Source: 3107 sp965216225 (GTDB taxonomy: Bacteria > Pseudomonadota > Alphaproteobacteria > Rhodobacterales > Rhodobacteraceae). From it: a stretch of 64,000 nucleotides of DNA. The notes below the pieces were generated by a model. It was given only the letters and a program-made list of their open reading frames with translations. It was not told the origin of the DNA and searched no databases. Location of the stretch: NCBI GenBank assembly GCA_965216225.1, contig CBDCFF010000020.1, forward strand, positions 1-64,000. Reading direction: 5' to 3'. This document shows, piece after piece, positions 8,733 through 17,350 of the stretch (the first letter of the stretch is position 1; every line of letters starts with the position of its first letter). The position numbers and the translations under genes were made by a program.

Positions 8733-9665
8733 CTATTCTCCGGACCCGGTGCCAAAACGCTGGCGCGGGTCTATGATCAGGTAGAGGATATCGACCGTCA
8801 GGTTCGCGACGACCATCGAAGCAGCGGTCATCATGACAATCGTCTGGACGACGGCGAGTTCCCTTGACGAAACCGCATCAATCAGCAGACGCCCGATGCC
8901 GGGCCAGGCAAAGACCGTTTCGGTGACAATCGAACCGCTGATCAGCGCGCCCACCATGAAGCCGATGACCGTGACGGTGGGAATTGCCGCATTCGGCAGG
9001 GCAACCGTCCAGGTGATCGCACGTTCCGACATGCCGCGCGCCCTGGCCGCGCGGATATAGGGCGCGTTCAGAACTTCCAGCATGGAAGAGCGGACGTAAC
9101 GGGCGATTACCGCCCCCCCGGCAGTGCTCAGCGTGATGACCGGCATGATCAGGTTATACCAATGATCGCTGCCATAGGCGGGAAGCCATCGCAGGTTCAC
9201 CGACAGAAGCAGGATCAGCAGGATCCCCAGGAAAAAGTTCGGCAGGCTGAACCCGGTAACGGACAGGGTCATGATGGCGCGGTCAATGACCGAACCCCGA
9301 TTGACCGCTGCCAGAATTCCCAGCGGGAAACCGATAAGCAGGATGAACGCAAAGCCGGTCAGCGTCAGTTTCAGCGTCGCCGGCATCCGCTCCATCACGA
9401 TCTCAAGCGCCGGACGGCCATCGCGATAGGCACTGCCGAAATCCCCCCGGGCGATGTTGCGCCAGTATTCCAGGTACTGAACCCCCAACGGCCGGTTCAG
9501 CCCCCATTGCTCGCGGAGTTCCTCCATGATTGCGGGGTCGGTATCGTCGGGCATCATGGCCGACACCGGGTCGCCGGTGATCCGCAGCACGAAAAAGACG
9601 AACGTCACGACCAGAAACAGCGTAAGCGCGGCGCGCAGAAGTTTTCGCAGGACAATGCGTGTCAT
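8733..9665 (-). CDS. Oligopeptide-type ABC transporter permease (DppB/OppB family)
   Basis: 310 residues, inner-membrane permease. The N-terminal helix (LTLFLVVTFVFFVLRITGDP) and the conserved GDFGSAYRDGRPALEIV segment mark the DppB/OppB family. About six membrane segments are present, with the EAA loop ARGMSERAITWTVALPNAAI. The start overlaps the stop of the upstream double-ATPase gene by 4 bp, and the dppC-like gene follows after 3 bp. The three are therefore one transcription unit and would form one import complex with the binding protein encoded at 13927-15462. Confidence 0.92.
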   Translation of the reverse strand: MTRIVLRKLLRAALTLFLVVTFVFFVLRITGDPVSAMMPDDTDPAIMEELREQWGLNRPLGVQYLEYWRNIARGDFGSAYRDGRPALEIVMERMPATLKLTLTGFAFILLIGFPLGILAAVNRGSVIDRAIMTLSVTGFSLPNFFLGILLILLLSVNLRWLPAYGSDHWYNLIMPVITLSTAGGAVIARYVRSSMLEVLNAPYIRAARARGMSERAITWTVALPNAAIPTVTVIGFMVGALISGSIVTETVFAWPGIGRLLIDAVSSRELAVVQTIVMMTAASMVVANLTVDILYLIIDPRQRFGTGSGE

Positions 9666-11518
9666 TTTTCGGCTCCTTCATGGTCCGGCGAGTGCGGAGC
9701 CAGATCGGGGATCGACGCCAGAAGCTCCCGGGTATAGGGATGACGCGGGGCGCTGAAGAGCGGGACAGTCCGGTTCAGTTCGACCAGTTCACCCGAGCGC
9801 ATGACCGCGACACGATTGCACAGAGAGCGCACCAACCGCAGATCGTGGGTGACAAAAACCATCGTCAGCCTGAATTTGCGCTGCAAATCGCGAAGCAGCT
9901 CTATGATCCGCGCCTGCACGGAAACATCCAGCGATGCAGTCGCCTCATCACAGATCAGCAATTTGGGTTCGAGGCTGAGCGCCCGGGCGATGACGGCGCG
10001 CTGACACTGCCCGCCGCTGACTTCGTGCGAATAGCGGTCGGCATGGGCTTTGGTCAATCCGACCGCCTCCAGCAGCGCGTTCCGTTTCTCATGCCGCTCT
10101 TTCGGCGTCCCGATCCCGTGGATCACCAGCGGCTCCTCGATCTGGGCGCCCATCGTGGCCCGCGGGTCAAGCGACAGATAAGGGTTTTGCGGCACAAGCT
10201 GAACGGAACGGGCAAACGCCTTGTGCTCATGCGTCCCCAAAAGCGGCACGGGCTTGCCCTCGAACAGGGCTTCGCCCTCGCTGGTGGGTTCAATCCCCAG
10301 CATCAGCTTGCCGATCGTGGATTTTCCGCTCCCGCTCTCTCCGATAACCGCCAGACTTTCGCCCGTGCGCAGGGCGAGCGTTACGTCGGAGACCGCCCTG
10401 AACAGGCCCTTGCGCGTCCTGTAGTCACATGCCGCCCCGCGCAGCGCAAGCAGGGCGTCCCCCTCCCCTTCGTCCGCCACGGCGGGCAATGCGCCCACGG
10501 TCTTTCGGGCGTCATGCAATTCATCGTGGTCGAGCGGATGAAAGCAGCAATGGGTGTGGCCATCCCCGCCCCCGGTTTCACCGGGGCGTTCGTTCATGCA
10601 ACGCTCCGTCACCTTGAAGCAGCGCGGCGCGAATGCGCATCCCGCCGGGCGCTTGTCCGGGGCGGGAACCTGGCCTGCGATCCCTTCCGGGACATGGCCG
10701 CCAAGCGTGGGCATCGAGTCGATCAGCCCTTTGGTATAAGGATGGCGGGGCGCCTCCAGGATTTGCGACACCTTTCCGGTTTCGATAATGCGTCCGGAAT
10801 ACATGACGGCGACCGTATCGCAGATTTCGCTGACAACACCCAGATCGTGGGTCACAAGAACCACACCCATGCCGGTTTCATCGCGCAACCTGCGAATGAG
10901 ATCGAGGATTTGCGACTGAACCGTGACATCCAGCGCCGTTGTCGGCTCATCCGCGAACAGAAGCGACGGTTTCCCGGCCAGAGCCAGCGCAATCATCACC
11001 CTCTGGTTCTGCCCGCCGGAAAGCTGGAAGGGATAGGAATGAAACCGCTCCTCGGGATCGGGCATTTCCACCTGCCGCAAAAGCTCCAGCGCAGCGCCCT
11101 TCGCCTTCGCCCCCGAGATGCCGCGCAATCGTGCGACGGTGTCCGTCAACTGCCTGCCGATTTTCTGAATGGGATTCAACGAGGCGTTCGCATCCTGAAA
11201 GATCATCGCGGCTTCGCGTCCCCGCAGCGCCGCCAGCTTTTTCGGGCTGGCGTCTCTGCCAATGGTTGTTGACACGACCCTTATATCGCCGTCCAGCGAC
11301 CAGCCGGACCCCAACAGCCCCAGCGCCGCCAGACATGTGACCGACTTGCCGCTGCCGCTCTCACCCACGAGGCCCAGGATTTCGCCCTTGCGGACCGAGA
11401 TGGAGATACCATCAATAACCGTGATGTTGCCCGTCTCGCGCCCAAGCACCACCGAAAGGCGGTTGATCCTGAGTGGAATCTGCTCTTCGTGAATTGCATC
11501 CATTTGCGCTTCATCCAT
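9662..11518 (-). CDS. Double-ATPase subunit of an oligopeptide-type ABC transporter (DppD-DppF fusion)
   Basis: 618 residues with two complete nucleotide-binding domains in one chain. The first has Walker A GESGSGKS (about residue 56), signature LSGGQNQRV and Walker B LLFADEPTTALD. The oligo_HPY zinc-loop-like segment (RPAGCAFAPRCFKVTERC) follows at about 290-310. The second has Walker A GESGSGKST (about residue 390), signature VSGGQCQRA and Walker B LLICDEATASLD. This is the GsiA/DppDF fusion layout common in alphaproteobacteria. The ATG at 11518 follows TGAGGTGAGCAACA. It lies downstream of the GntR gene (105-bp gap) and overlaps the permease gene by 4 bp. Confidence 0.93.
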   Translation of the reverse strand: MDEAQMDAIHEEQIPLRINRLSVVLGRETGNITVIDGISISVRKGEILGLVGESGSGKSVTCLAALGLLGSGWSLDGDIRVVSTTIGRDASPKKLAALRGREAAMIFQDANASLNPIQKIGRQLTDTVARLRGISGAKAKGAALELLRQVEMPDPEERFHSYPFQLSGGQNQRVMIALALAGKPSLLFADEPTTALDVTVQSQILDLIRRLRDETGMGVVLVTHDLGVVSEICDTVAVMYSGRIIETGKVSQILEAPRHPYTKGLIDSMPTLGGHVPEGIAGQVPAPDKRPAGCAFAPRCFKVTERCMNERPGETGGGDGHTHCCFHPLDHDELHDARKTVGALPAVADEGEGDALLALRGAACDYRTRKGLFRAVSDVTLALRTGESLAVIGESGSGKSTIGKLMLGIEPTSEGEALFEGKPVPLLGTHEHKAFARSVQLVPQNPYLSLDPRATMGAQIEEPLVIHGIGTPKERHEKRNALLEAVGLTKAHADRYSHEVSGGQCQRAVIARALSLEPKLLICDEATASLDVSVQARIIELLRDLQRKFRLTMVFVTHDLRLVRSLCNRVAVMRSGELVELNRTVPLFSAPRHPYTRELLASIPDLAPHSPDHEGAEK

Positions 11519-11623
11519 TGTTGCTCACCTCAGCCTGACCGGTCCGGCGTCACGGAAAGTGCGAGTGCCCCGCCCGCACAAGATACGTCCCCGGCCTGCC
11601 CCATCCCGGAAACGGCTCTGCAA

Positions 11624-12721
11624 TCAGCCACCGGGGAACGGGCATGTGCTGCTCCCCTCGACCAGAGTCGGGTCATCCAGAATCACCCCTGCGGGCTCGC
11701 GCGGGTTGGAAAGCCGCCAGTTCACAATATCGACGATGCCTTTCGCGACATGTTCGGCGCTTCGGCCAATTGTCGTGAAATCACCGCCCCGGCGGCCGGA
11801 ACCCTCATGGGTTCGCAGATGCACGATGCTGGCATCCCCCGGAATATTCAGATTTGCCAGCGCGAAACCTTCCCGGATGTCCGCATGAGAGAAGCCCCCG
11901 GAAACGATATATGCACCGGGTCTTCCCGAACTGCCCGTCAGCCCTTCCTTCAGCGCGATCCCGATCTCTTCGGGAATGCTGGTGCCAGCGCCAGCGCCAT
12001 CGAAACCCACGCGCAGAACCAGCGGTTCCCACCGATCCGGCGATGAAACGAAGGATTGGGCATAGAGGTTTTCAATCTCGCCATAGCCTGCGGCCGCATC
12101 CAGGCGTTCCGAGACCAGCCCGATACGTTCATGCCCCAGTTCGCGCAGATGTTTCAGGGCCATGGCCATGCTTCTTGCGCGGTTGCGAATGATGACATCC
12201 ACATCGAGAAGCTCCAGTTGCCGCCCTTCGACAATCATGTGGCGCGCCTTGGATTTCAGAAGCGCCAGCGCCTCGACCGGCAGGACAGAGCGCCTCGGCT
12301 GCAACACGCATATATCAAAGCCGCCCTTGCCCAGCAGGTCATGGAGGTCGGAAACCTCGGTATAGCTGACGCTTATCGGTTTGTGTCCGGCATCCAGCAA
12401 TGCGGAATGAAGGTTCGACGCGATTTCGGCGCCGCGAAAACTGGGGGTCGAATGGGCGACGATCAGGATGCGCGCGCCCCTGGCAATGCCGTCGGCATCG
12501 CGGGGCCGATCACCACTGGCAATGAAAGACCCGCGCCCGACAAAGCTCTGGATCAGCCCTTCCACCTTGAGGGCCTCGAAGGCCCGCTGCACGGAAAACT
12601 GGCTTATCGAATATCGCGCCGCCATATCCCGGATTGTCGGAACGCGCGAACCGGACGGGAGCTCTGAAAACTCCGATCTCAGCGTGTCGATGAACTCCGG
12701 TCCGTTCGGGCGGTCTGCCAT
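11624..12721 (-). CDS. GntR-family transcriptional regulator with periplasmic-binding-like sensor domain
   Basis: 365 residues. The N-terminal winged helix (ELPSGSRVPTIRDMAARYSI, then QFSVQRAFEALKVEGLIQSF) is GntR type. The rest (about 90-350) resembles a LacI/periplasmic-binding sensor, with ARILIVAHSTPSF, LGHERIGLVSERL and a C-terminal IVDIVNWRLSNP, rather than the FCD or UTRA domains usually fused to GntR. I chose the ATG at 12721 because GGGGAGAGG lies just upstream; 12769 is an alternative. It is the first gene of the transporter operon and diverges from the deacylase gene. A likely operator lies in the 75-bp divergent gap. The effector is unknown, presumably the transported compound. 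Confidence 0.85.
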   Translation of the reverse strand: MADRPNGPEFIDTLRSEFSELPSGSRVPTIRDMAARYSISQFSVQRAFEALKVEGLIQSFVGRGSFIASGDRPRDADGIARGARILIVAHSTPSFRGAEIASNLHSALLDAGHKPISVSYTEVSDLHDLLGKGGFDICVLQPRRSVLPVEALALLKSKARHMIVEGRQLELLDVDVIIRNRARSMAMALKHLRELGHERIGLVSERLDAAAGYGEIENLYAQSFVSSPDRWEPLVLRVGFDGAGAGTSIPEEIGIALKEGLTGSSGRPGAYIVSGGFSHADIREGFALANLNIPGDASIVHLRTHEGSGRRGGDFTTIGRSAEHVAKGIVDIVNWRLSNPREPAGVILDDPTLVEGSSTCPFPGG

Positions 12722-12749
12722 TTTCCTCTCCCCGGTTGACCTGTACCCA

Positions 12750-12783
12750 ACAATATGATTGGTTGTCAATCAATTTGTATTGT
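12750..12783. promoter_or_regulatory. Candidate operator between the GntR gene and the deacylase gene
   Basis: A nested dyad: ACAATA (12750-12755) opposite TATTGT (12778-12783), with an inner pair TGATTG (12756-12761) and CAATCA (12767-12772). It occupies the short divergent promoter region. The block TTTGTATTGT (12774-12783) is the reverse complement of ACAATACAAA, which recurs upstream of the binding-protein gene at 15542-15551. The GntR protein encoded next door is the natural candidate to bind it; this is inference from position and symmetry. Confidence 0.5.
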
Positions 12784-12796
12784 CAGGACACCCTGC

Positions 12797-13792
12797 ATGA
12801 CCACATTCGTACTGGATGAACGATCCCACCTTTACACCAATGTAGAGTTCGCCCCCGTGGACATCACGCCCTATGCCTCTGGCAACACTGGCACATCGTA
12901 TGTCTGGAGTTTCGATTCAGGGAAGGACGGGCCGCATGTAATGATTTGCGGCATCATGCACGGCAACGAGATCGCCGGGGCCGCCGTTCTGGACCGGATG
13001 CTGAAAAGGAAGCTCCGCCCGATGCGCGGAAAACTCACCTTCTGTTTCGGAAACCCGGACGTCTACGCGCAATTCGACCGCGCCCACCCCTATCTTCACC
13101 GCTATCTGGACACGGACATCAATCGCGTCTGGGGGCCGGAACTGGAAGACCCGGACAACCAGCTTGCCGAGGTGCGCCGCGCACGCGAACTGCGCCCCGT
13201 GGTCGATACGGTCGATTACCTGCTCGACATCCATACAATGCAGGGCCGCGGTGCGCCGGTCGCCCTGATGCGCGGCAAGAAGACCGCTCTGGAACTGGTC
13301 TCGAACATCACCGGCATTCCGTTCGTGCTCACCGGAACCATGCATCAGGCCGAACGGTTGCGTCTGAGGGACTACGCCCGGTTCGGCGATCCGGGCAGCG
13401 ATTGCGTCGCGATACAACTGGAGGCCGGTCAACACTGGGAGGCATCGGCAATCGACGAGGGCGAGGCCATAGCGATGGAGTTTCTGGAATGCACCGGAAT
13501 GCTTGCCGCAGGCGTCAGGCCGGGCGCCAGGCCGGGCGTGGCCCCGCAGAAGCAGCTCAGGGTCGTGGAGATCGTCCTGCCGGACGGCGGCATCTTCGAA
13601 TACGTCGAGGATTTTTGCAACGGAACCTTCTTTCCCGACAAGGGCACGCTGCTGGGCTACGCCGGGAAAGACCGGGCGGAAGTCCGAACGCCTGTGGACG
13701 ATTGCTATTTCATCATGCCGGTTCATTTCCGTCTGGATGGCGGAAGCTGCGGCCGCTTTGCGCGCGAGATTGCCGCCGACAGCCCGACATAG
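12797..13792 (+). CDS. Zinc deacylase of the succinylglutamate desuccinylase/aspartoacylase family
   Basis: 331 residues, M14-like amidohydrolase fold. Zinc ligands are visible in the family motif GIMHGNEIAG (His and Glu, about residues 53-56) and in LLDIHTMQGRG (His). A catalytic Glu probably lies in the AIQLEAGQHWE segment. A C-terminal beta domain (ILPDGGIFEYVEDF) is typical of AstE/AspA relatives. Such enzymes remove an acyl group from the amino nitrogen of an amino acid. The start at 12797 is the second ATG in frame; 12755 would overlap the GntR start region. Transcribed away from the transporter operon, it may process the imported compound. Confidence 0.8.
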   Translation: MTTFVLDERSHLYTNVEFAPVDITPYASGNTGTSYVWSFDSGKDGPHVMICGIMHGNEIAGAAVLDRMLKRKLRPMRGKLTFCFGNPDVYAQFDRAHPYLHRYLDTDINRVWGPELEDPDNQLAEVRRARELRPVVDTVDYLLDIHTMQGRGAPVALMRGKKTALELVSNITGIPFVLTGTMHQAERLRLRDYARFGDPGSDCVAIQLEAGQHWEASAIDEGEAIAMEFLECTGMLAAGVRPGARPGVAPQKQLRVVEIVLPDGGIFEYVEDFCNGTFFPDKGTLLGYAGKDRAEVRTPVDDCYFIMPVHFRLDGGSCGRFAREIAADSPT

Positions 13793-13872
13793 GCGCTTTC
13801 GCCGGCAGACGATCAGGGACGCAGTTCGACGATCACGCCCGTCATTTCCGGGCCATTCCGATACACGGAAAA

Positions 13873-13904
13873 CAAAAAAACGGGCCAGCGGAATCGCCGG
13901 CCCA
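13873..13904 (-). terminator. Intrinsic terminator after the binding-protein gene
   Basis: On the minus strand GGGCC and GGCCC flank a short GC-rich loop and are followed by CGTTTTTTT. The structure begins about 23 bp after the stop codon of the solute-binding protein gene. On the plus strand it lies 80 bp past the deacylase stop, but without a T-run in that direction. Confidence 0.8.
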
Positions 13905-13926
13905 GATGGGGAAGAATCTTGTGCGA

Positions 13927-15462
13927 TCAGACGTTTGCAGGGCCGAAATCAAGATAGGGAAGCGAATAGGGCTGCCATGCCAGATCCTTTTTCTTGCCGT
14001 AAAGCCAAGCTTCCTGAAACAGGATGATTCCCAAGGGATCATTTGTTTCCCACTCGGTCATCATGGCGCGAAATGCTGCTTGCCGGGCGGACGGATCAGG
14101 ATCGGCTTCGAGCACGGCCCCACCCGCATTGAAGGTGTCGTTCACCCACCCCCAGCCGCGCGATTTCATGACCGAAGGCCTGAACAGGCGCCACAGGACC
14201 GTCGCGGGATCCTGCCACACCATTGTCGCGGACATGTTGCGGATTGAATGATGCCCCTTTGTAATCTGCTTCCAGTTCTCGCGAATCTGAAGCTCCACAT
14301 TAATGCCGACGCCCCGCCACATTTCACGCAGCACCTCGGCAACGGCAACCTCGGTATCTATCACGTTCGGCAGCAGCGGATAGTCGATCGCCTCGCCATC
14401 GTAGCCGGATTCTGCCAACTCCGCTTTGGCGCGTTCAATGTCGAACACCGGCTTCGGATAGTCGGGGGCGTAAATATTGCCGAAGCTCGGCAATTGCAGG
14501 CCATTCGGCACCGCCGCGCGCCCACCAAAGAGCGCATCGACGATCAGTTGCCGATCCACCGACAGGCTGAGCGCCCGGCGGAAATGCACGTTCTTCATCA
14601 TCGGATGCGCAAACTCGCCCTGATTGAAGATCAGGATGCGCATCTTGGCGCCCGCGCCGCCGACCACCTCGATGTCGTCGTAACTCTCGACCGTCAGCAC
14701 CTGATCAGCGGGCAAGACCGTGATCAGGTCGAAATCGCCCGATGCAAGCCCGGCGATCCTGCCGGCGACTTCGGGAACCTCGACAAACCGTAGCGACGCC
14801 ACGTTTGGCGCACCGCGCCAGTGGTCATCGAATGCCAGAAGTTCAAAAGAATCGGTATTCAGATTCGAAACCCTGAACGGTCCCGTCCCCACCGGGGCCA
14901 GCGCCCAATCCGTATAGCTCGCCGCAGCCTGATACGCACGCTTGTTGACAATCTCGCCGCTCCACATCGCAAAGCGCTGCTCCATGAGCGGGTCCACCCC
15001 ATCCATCACGATGCGAACGGTCAGATCATCGACGACATGCACTTCGGCAATGTTCGAGAAGAACTGCGACAGCCGCACGGGACCATCGCTTTCCCGACGC
15101 TCTTTCGAGAAGGTGAAAGCGACATCTTCGGCGGTCATGGTGTCGCCGTTGTGAAATTTCACGCCTTCGCGCAGGTGGAAGGTGACTTCGCGGTGATCCC
15201 TGATGTCCCAGGACGTTGCCAGGCCGGGGCCGGGTTTCATCTGATTGTGAAAGTCGAGCTCGATCAGCTTGTCAAACACGTTGTAAGAGATCGGAACCGT
15301 AAAATCCGAGGTGTCGCGGCCCGGACTGATGTTCTCGGGCAGCCTCTGGACACCCACGACAACATCCCGACGCCCTTGCGCGGACGCCAGCCCCGGCATC
15401 ATTGCCGCGCCAGTCGCAACCCCGAGCCCCTGCAAAAATCCCCGTCTGGCAAGTGTCAGCAT
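13927..15462 (-). CDS. Extracellular solute-binding protein, family 5 (SBP_bac_5), Tat-type signal
   Basis: 511 residues. The N-terminus LARRGFLQGLGVATGAAMM has a twin-arginine motif followed by a hydrophobic stretch and LASAQG, a signal peptidase site, so export by Tat is likely. The mature part has the SBP_bac_5 hallmarks SWDIRDHREVTFHLREGVKF and HNGDTMTAEDVAFTF. It would deliver substrate to the DppBC/DF-type transporter encoded at 7827-11518, although it is a separate transcription unit with its own motif-bearing upstream region and terminator. Members bind peptides, opines, glycosides or metal complexes. Confidence 0.9.
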   Translation of the reverse strand: MLTLARRGFLQGLGVATGAAMMPGLASAQGRRDVVVGVQRLPENISPGRDTSDFTVPISYNVFDKLIELDFHNQMKPGPGLATSWDIRDHREVTFHLREGVKFHNGDTMTAEDVAFTFSKERRESDGPVRLSQFFSNIAEVHVVDDLTVRIVMDGVDPLMEQRFAMWSGEIVNKRAYQAAASYTDWALAPVGTGPFRVSNLNTDSFELLAFDDHWRGAPNVASLRFVEVPEVAGRIAGLASGDFDLITVLPADQVLTVESYDDIEVVGGAGAKMRILIFNQGEFAHPMMKNVHFRRALSLSVDRQLIVDALFGGRAAVPNGLQLPSFGNIYAPDYPKPVFDIERAKAELAESGYDGEAIDYPLLPNVIDTEVAVAEVLREMWRGVGINVELQIRENWKQITKGHHSIRNMSATMVWQDPATVLWRLFRPSVMKSRGWGWVNDTFNAGGAVLEADPDPSARQAAFRAMMTEWETNDPLGIILFQEAWLYGKKKDLAWQPYSLPYLDFGPANV

Positions 15463-15541
15463 TTGCTCCTCCCATCACACCGGAACCGCCGCTCCACGCG
15501 GAAGCATCCGAGCCGGAGACTGACACAGCATACAATGCATT

Positions 15542-15566
15542 ACAATACAAATAATTTTGTTTGTAT
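15542..15566. promoter_or_regulatory. Candidate operator upstream of the binding-protein gene
   Basis: ATACAAA (15545-15551) and TTTGTAT (15560-15566) form an inverted repeat with an 8-bp spacer in an AT-rich stretch 80 bp upstream of the binding-protein start. The left half is part of ACAATACAAA, which also occurs in reverse complement in the GntR/deacylase promoter region (12774-12783). The shared motif suggests one regulator for both units. Confidence 0.5.
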
Positions 15567-15705
15567 GATAATTGCGCCCCTCATGCGCCCCCGACTCGCA
15601 AAAAGGCCGATCCCCGGCCATTGGCGCTTTCCCGACAGGAAACCTGTTATACTCCCTGCCAAGGGGTGGTTGCCTCGATTCGTCAACGGTTCAGGGAGTC
15701 GCCCG

Positions 15706-16356
15706 ATGGCCCGGACAAGACACGAGGCGTTGCCAGGCAGCCTGTCCCAGGATCCCCACAAACTTCGTGCGGGAACCGAAAAGGTGCTCGAAGTGGCCAT
15801 CGGCCGGGAAGTCCGGACTTCCCGGCATCAAAAGAACATGACAGTTGCCGATCTGGCATCCGCCACCGGCCTGTCCATCGGAATGCTGTCGAAGATCGAG
15901 AACGGCAATACATCGCCGTCACTGACCACGCTTCAGTTGCTTGCAAATGCTCTGAGCGTACCGCTGACATCCTTTTTTCGCCGGTTCGAGGAAAATCGCG
16001 AGGCCATACATACCAAGGCGGGAAGCGGCGTTGAAATAGAGCGCGCGGGCACGCGGGCCGGGCATCAGTACGATCTTCTGGGCCATCTCGGCGCCAATGC
16101 AAGCGGCGTCATGGTCGAGCCGTATCTGATCACCCTGACCGCACAATCGGACACATTCCCGACCTTCCGGCATGACGGGATAGAAACGATCTACATGCTC
16201 GAAGGAACCGTGGACTATCGGCACGGCGAAAAGGTTTTTCATCTTGAACCCGGCGACACGCTGTTCTTCGACGCCGATGCCCCGCACGGGCCGGAAGTCC
16301 TGATCGAATTGCCGGCAAGATACCTCTCTGTCATCTCCTACCCCCAACTGGTCTGA
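15706..16356 (+). CDS. XRE-family regulator with C-terminal cupin sensor
   Basis: 216 residues. After a short N-terminal extension comes an HTH_3 domain (about 45-100: MTVADLASATGLSIGMLSKI, then ENGNTSPSL). The cupin domain (about 135-210) carries FRHDGIETIYMLEGTVDYRH and HLEPGDTLFFDADAPHG. This architecture is typical of small-molecule-sensing repressors that sit beside glutamine-synthetase-like and amine-use genes. The ATG at 15706 is preceded by CAGGGAGTC. It lies directly upstream of, and in line with, the mgsABC-gmaS operon, with a dyad in between, so it probably controls that operon. Confidence 0.88.
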   Translation: MARTRHEALPGSLSQDPHKLRAGTEKVLEVAIGREVRTSRHQKNMTVADLASATGLSIGMLSKIENGNTSPSLTTLQLLANALSVPLTSFFRRFEENREAIHTKAGSGVEIERAGTRAGHQYDLLGHLGANASGVMVEPYLITLTAQSDTFPTFRHDGIETIYMLEGTVDYRHGEKVFHLEPGDTLFFDADAPHGPEVLIELPARYLSVISYPQLV

Positions 16357-16357
16357 A

Positions 16358-16376
16358 TTTTTCCTTGTGGGAAACA
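16358..16376. promoter_or_regulatory. Candidate operator upstream of mgsA
   Basis: TTTCC (16360-16364) and GGAAA (16370-16374) form a perfect dyad around TTGTG, set in an AT-rich stretch just after the XRE-cupin stop codon and 80 bp before mgsA. It is a plausible binding site for that regulator. No clear promoter boxes could be assigned. Confidence 0.4.
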
Positions 16377-16452
16377 AATTTTCTTTTGGTTTGCGCCACC
16401 GTCGCACAGGTGATAGCGTCAGCCCGAACCCGGCAGTTGAAAGGCAGAACCC

Positions 16453-17349
16453 ATGTGCGGGATCGTCGGATTGTTTCTGAAAGACACGTCGCTGGAGCCA
16501 GAGCTTGGCGAAATGCTCCGCGACATGCTCATCACAATGACCGATCGCGGCCCGGACAGCGCCGGAATCGCGATTTATGGCAGCGAAACGAGCGGCAAGG
16601 CCAAGCTGACGGTGCAGTCGGATGATGCGGAAACGGATTTTGCCACGCTGGCGGATGATCTGGGCGCGGCCATTGGCGCCGGGGTTTCGTTGCGCGCGAA
16701 CGACACCCATGCGGTGCTTCGCCTCGACACCGCAAAGGTCGCGGCGGCGCGCCGGGCCATTCGCGAACTGCGCCCGGCCATGCGGGTCATGTCCGATGGC
16801 GATGTGATGGAGATCTACAAGGAAGTCGGCCTGCCCGGCGATGTGGCCGACCGTTTTGACCTGGCGGCGATGGGCGGCACGCATGGCATCGGCCATACCC
16901 GCATGGCCACGGAATCGGCGGTCACGACCGAGGGCGCGCATCCGTTCTCTACCGGGGCGGATCAGTGCCTGGTGCATAACGGCTCTCTTTCGAATCACAA
17001 CTCGCTGCGCCGCAGGCTGGGGCGGGAAGGCGTGCGGATCGAGTCGATGAACGATACCGAGGTCGGCGCCGCCTATCTGACCTGGAAAATGCGCGAGGGC
17101 GCAACCCTGGGCGAAGCGCTGGAAAGCAGCCTCGACGACCTCGACGGTTTTTTCACCTTTGTCGTCGGCGCCAGGGACGGGTTCGGCGTGGTGCGTGACC
17201 CGATTGCCTGCAAACCGGCGGTGATGGCCGAGACCGGTCAGTATGTGGCCTTTGGCAGCGAATACCGCGCATTGGTGAACCTGCCGGGGATCGAAGCCGC
17301 CCGCGTCTGGGAACCCGAACCGGCAACCGTTTATTTCTGGAGCCACTGA
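16453..17349 (+). CDS. mgsA: Class II glutamine amidotransferase subunit (MgsA/GlxB)
   Basis: 298 residues. The N-terminal nucleophile Cys2 (MCGIVGLF) and the following TMTDRGPDSAGIAIY, GIGHTRMATES and LVHNGSLSNHNSLRR motifs identify an Ntn-type glutaminase domain like that at the N-terminus of glutamate synthase. In the N-methylglutamate pathway this protein is the A subunit of N-methylglutamate synthase; in rhizobia the homologue is called GlxB. It is the first gene of a tight operon (1 bp to the next gene). A GAAAGG ribosome-binding site precedes the ATG. The choice between the Mgs and Glx names cannot be made from sequence alone. Confidence 0.85.
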   Translation: MCGIVGLFLKDTSLEPELGEMLRDMLITMTDRGPDSAGIAIYGSETSGKAKLTVQSDDAETDFATLADDLGAAIGAGVSLRANDTHAVLRLDTAKVAAARRAIRELRPAMRVMSDGDVMEIYKEVGLPGDVADRFDLAAMGGTHGIGHTRMATESAVTTEGAHPFSTGADQCLVHNGSLSNHNSLRRRLGREGVRIESMNDTEVGAAYLTWKMREGATLGEALESSLDDLDGFFTFVVGARDGFGVVRDPIACKPAVMAETGQYVAFGSEYRALVNLPGIEAARVWEPEPATVYFWSH

Positions 17350-17350
17350 A

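Noticed and set aside
14821..15705. Plus-strand open frame in phase with the cupin regulator, reaching back through the binding-protein gene
   Set aside because: It is antisense to a clear SBP_bac_5 gene; the ribosome-binding site and family similarity begin at 15706.
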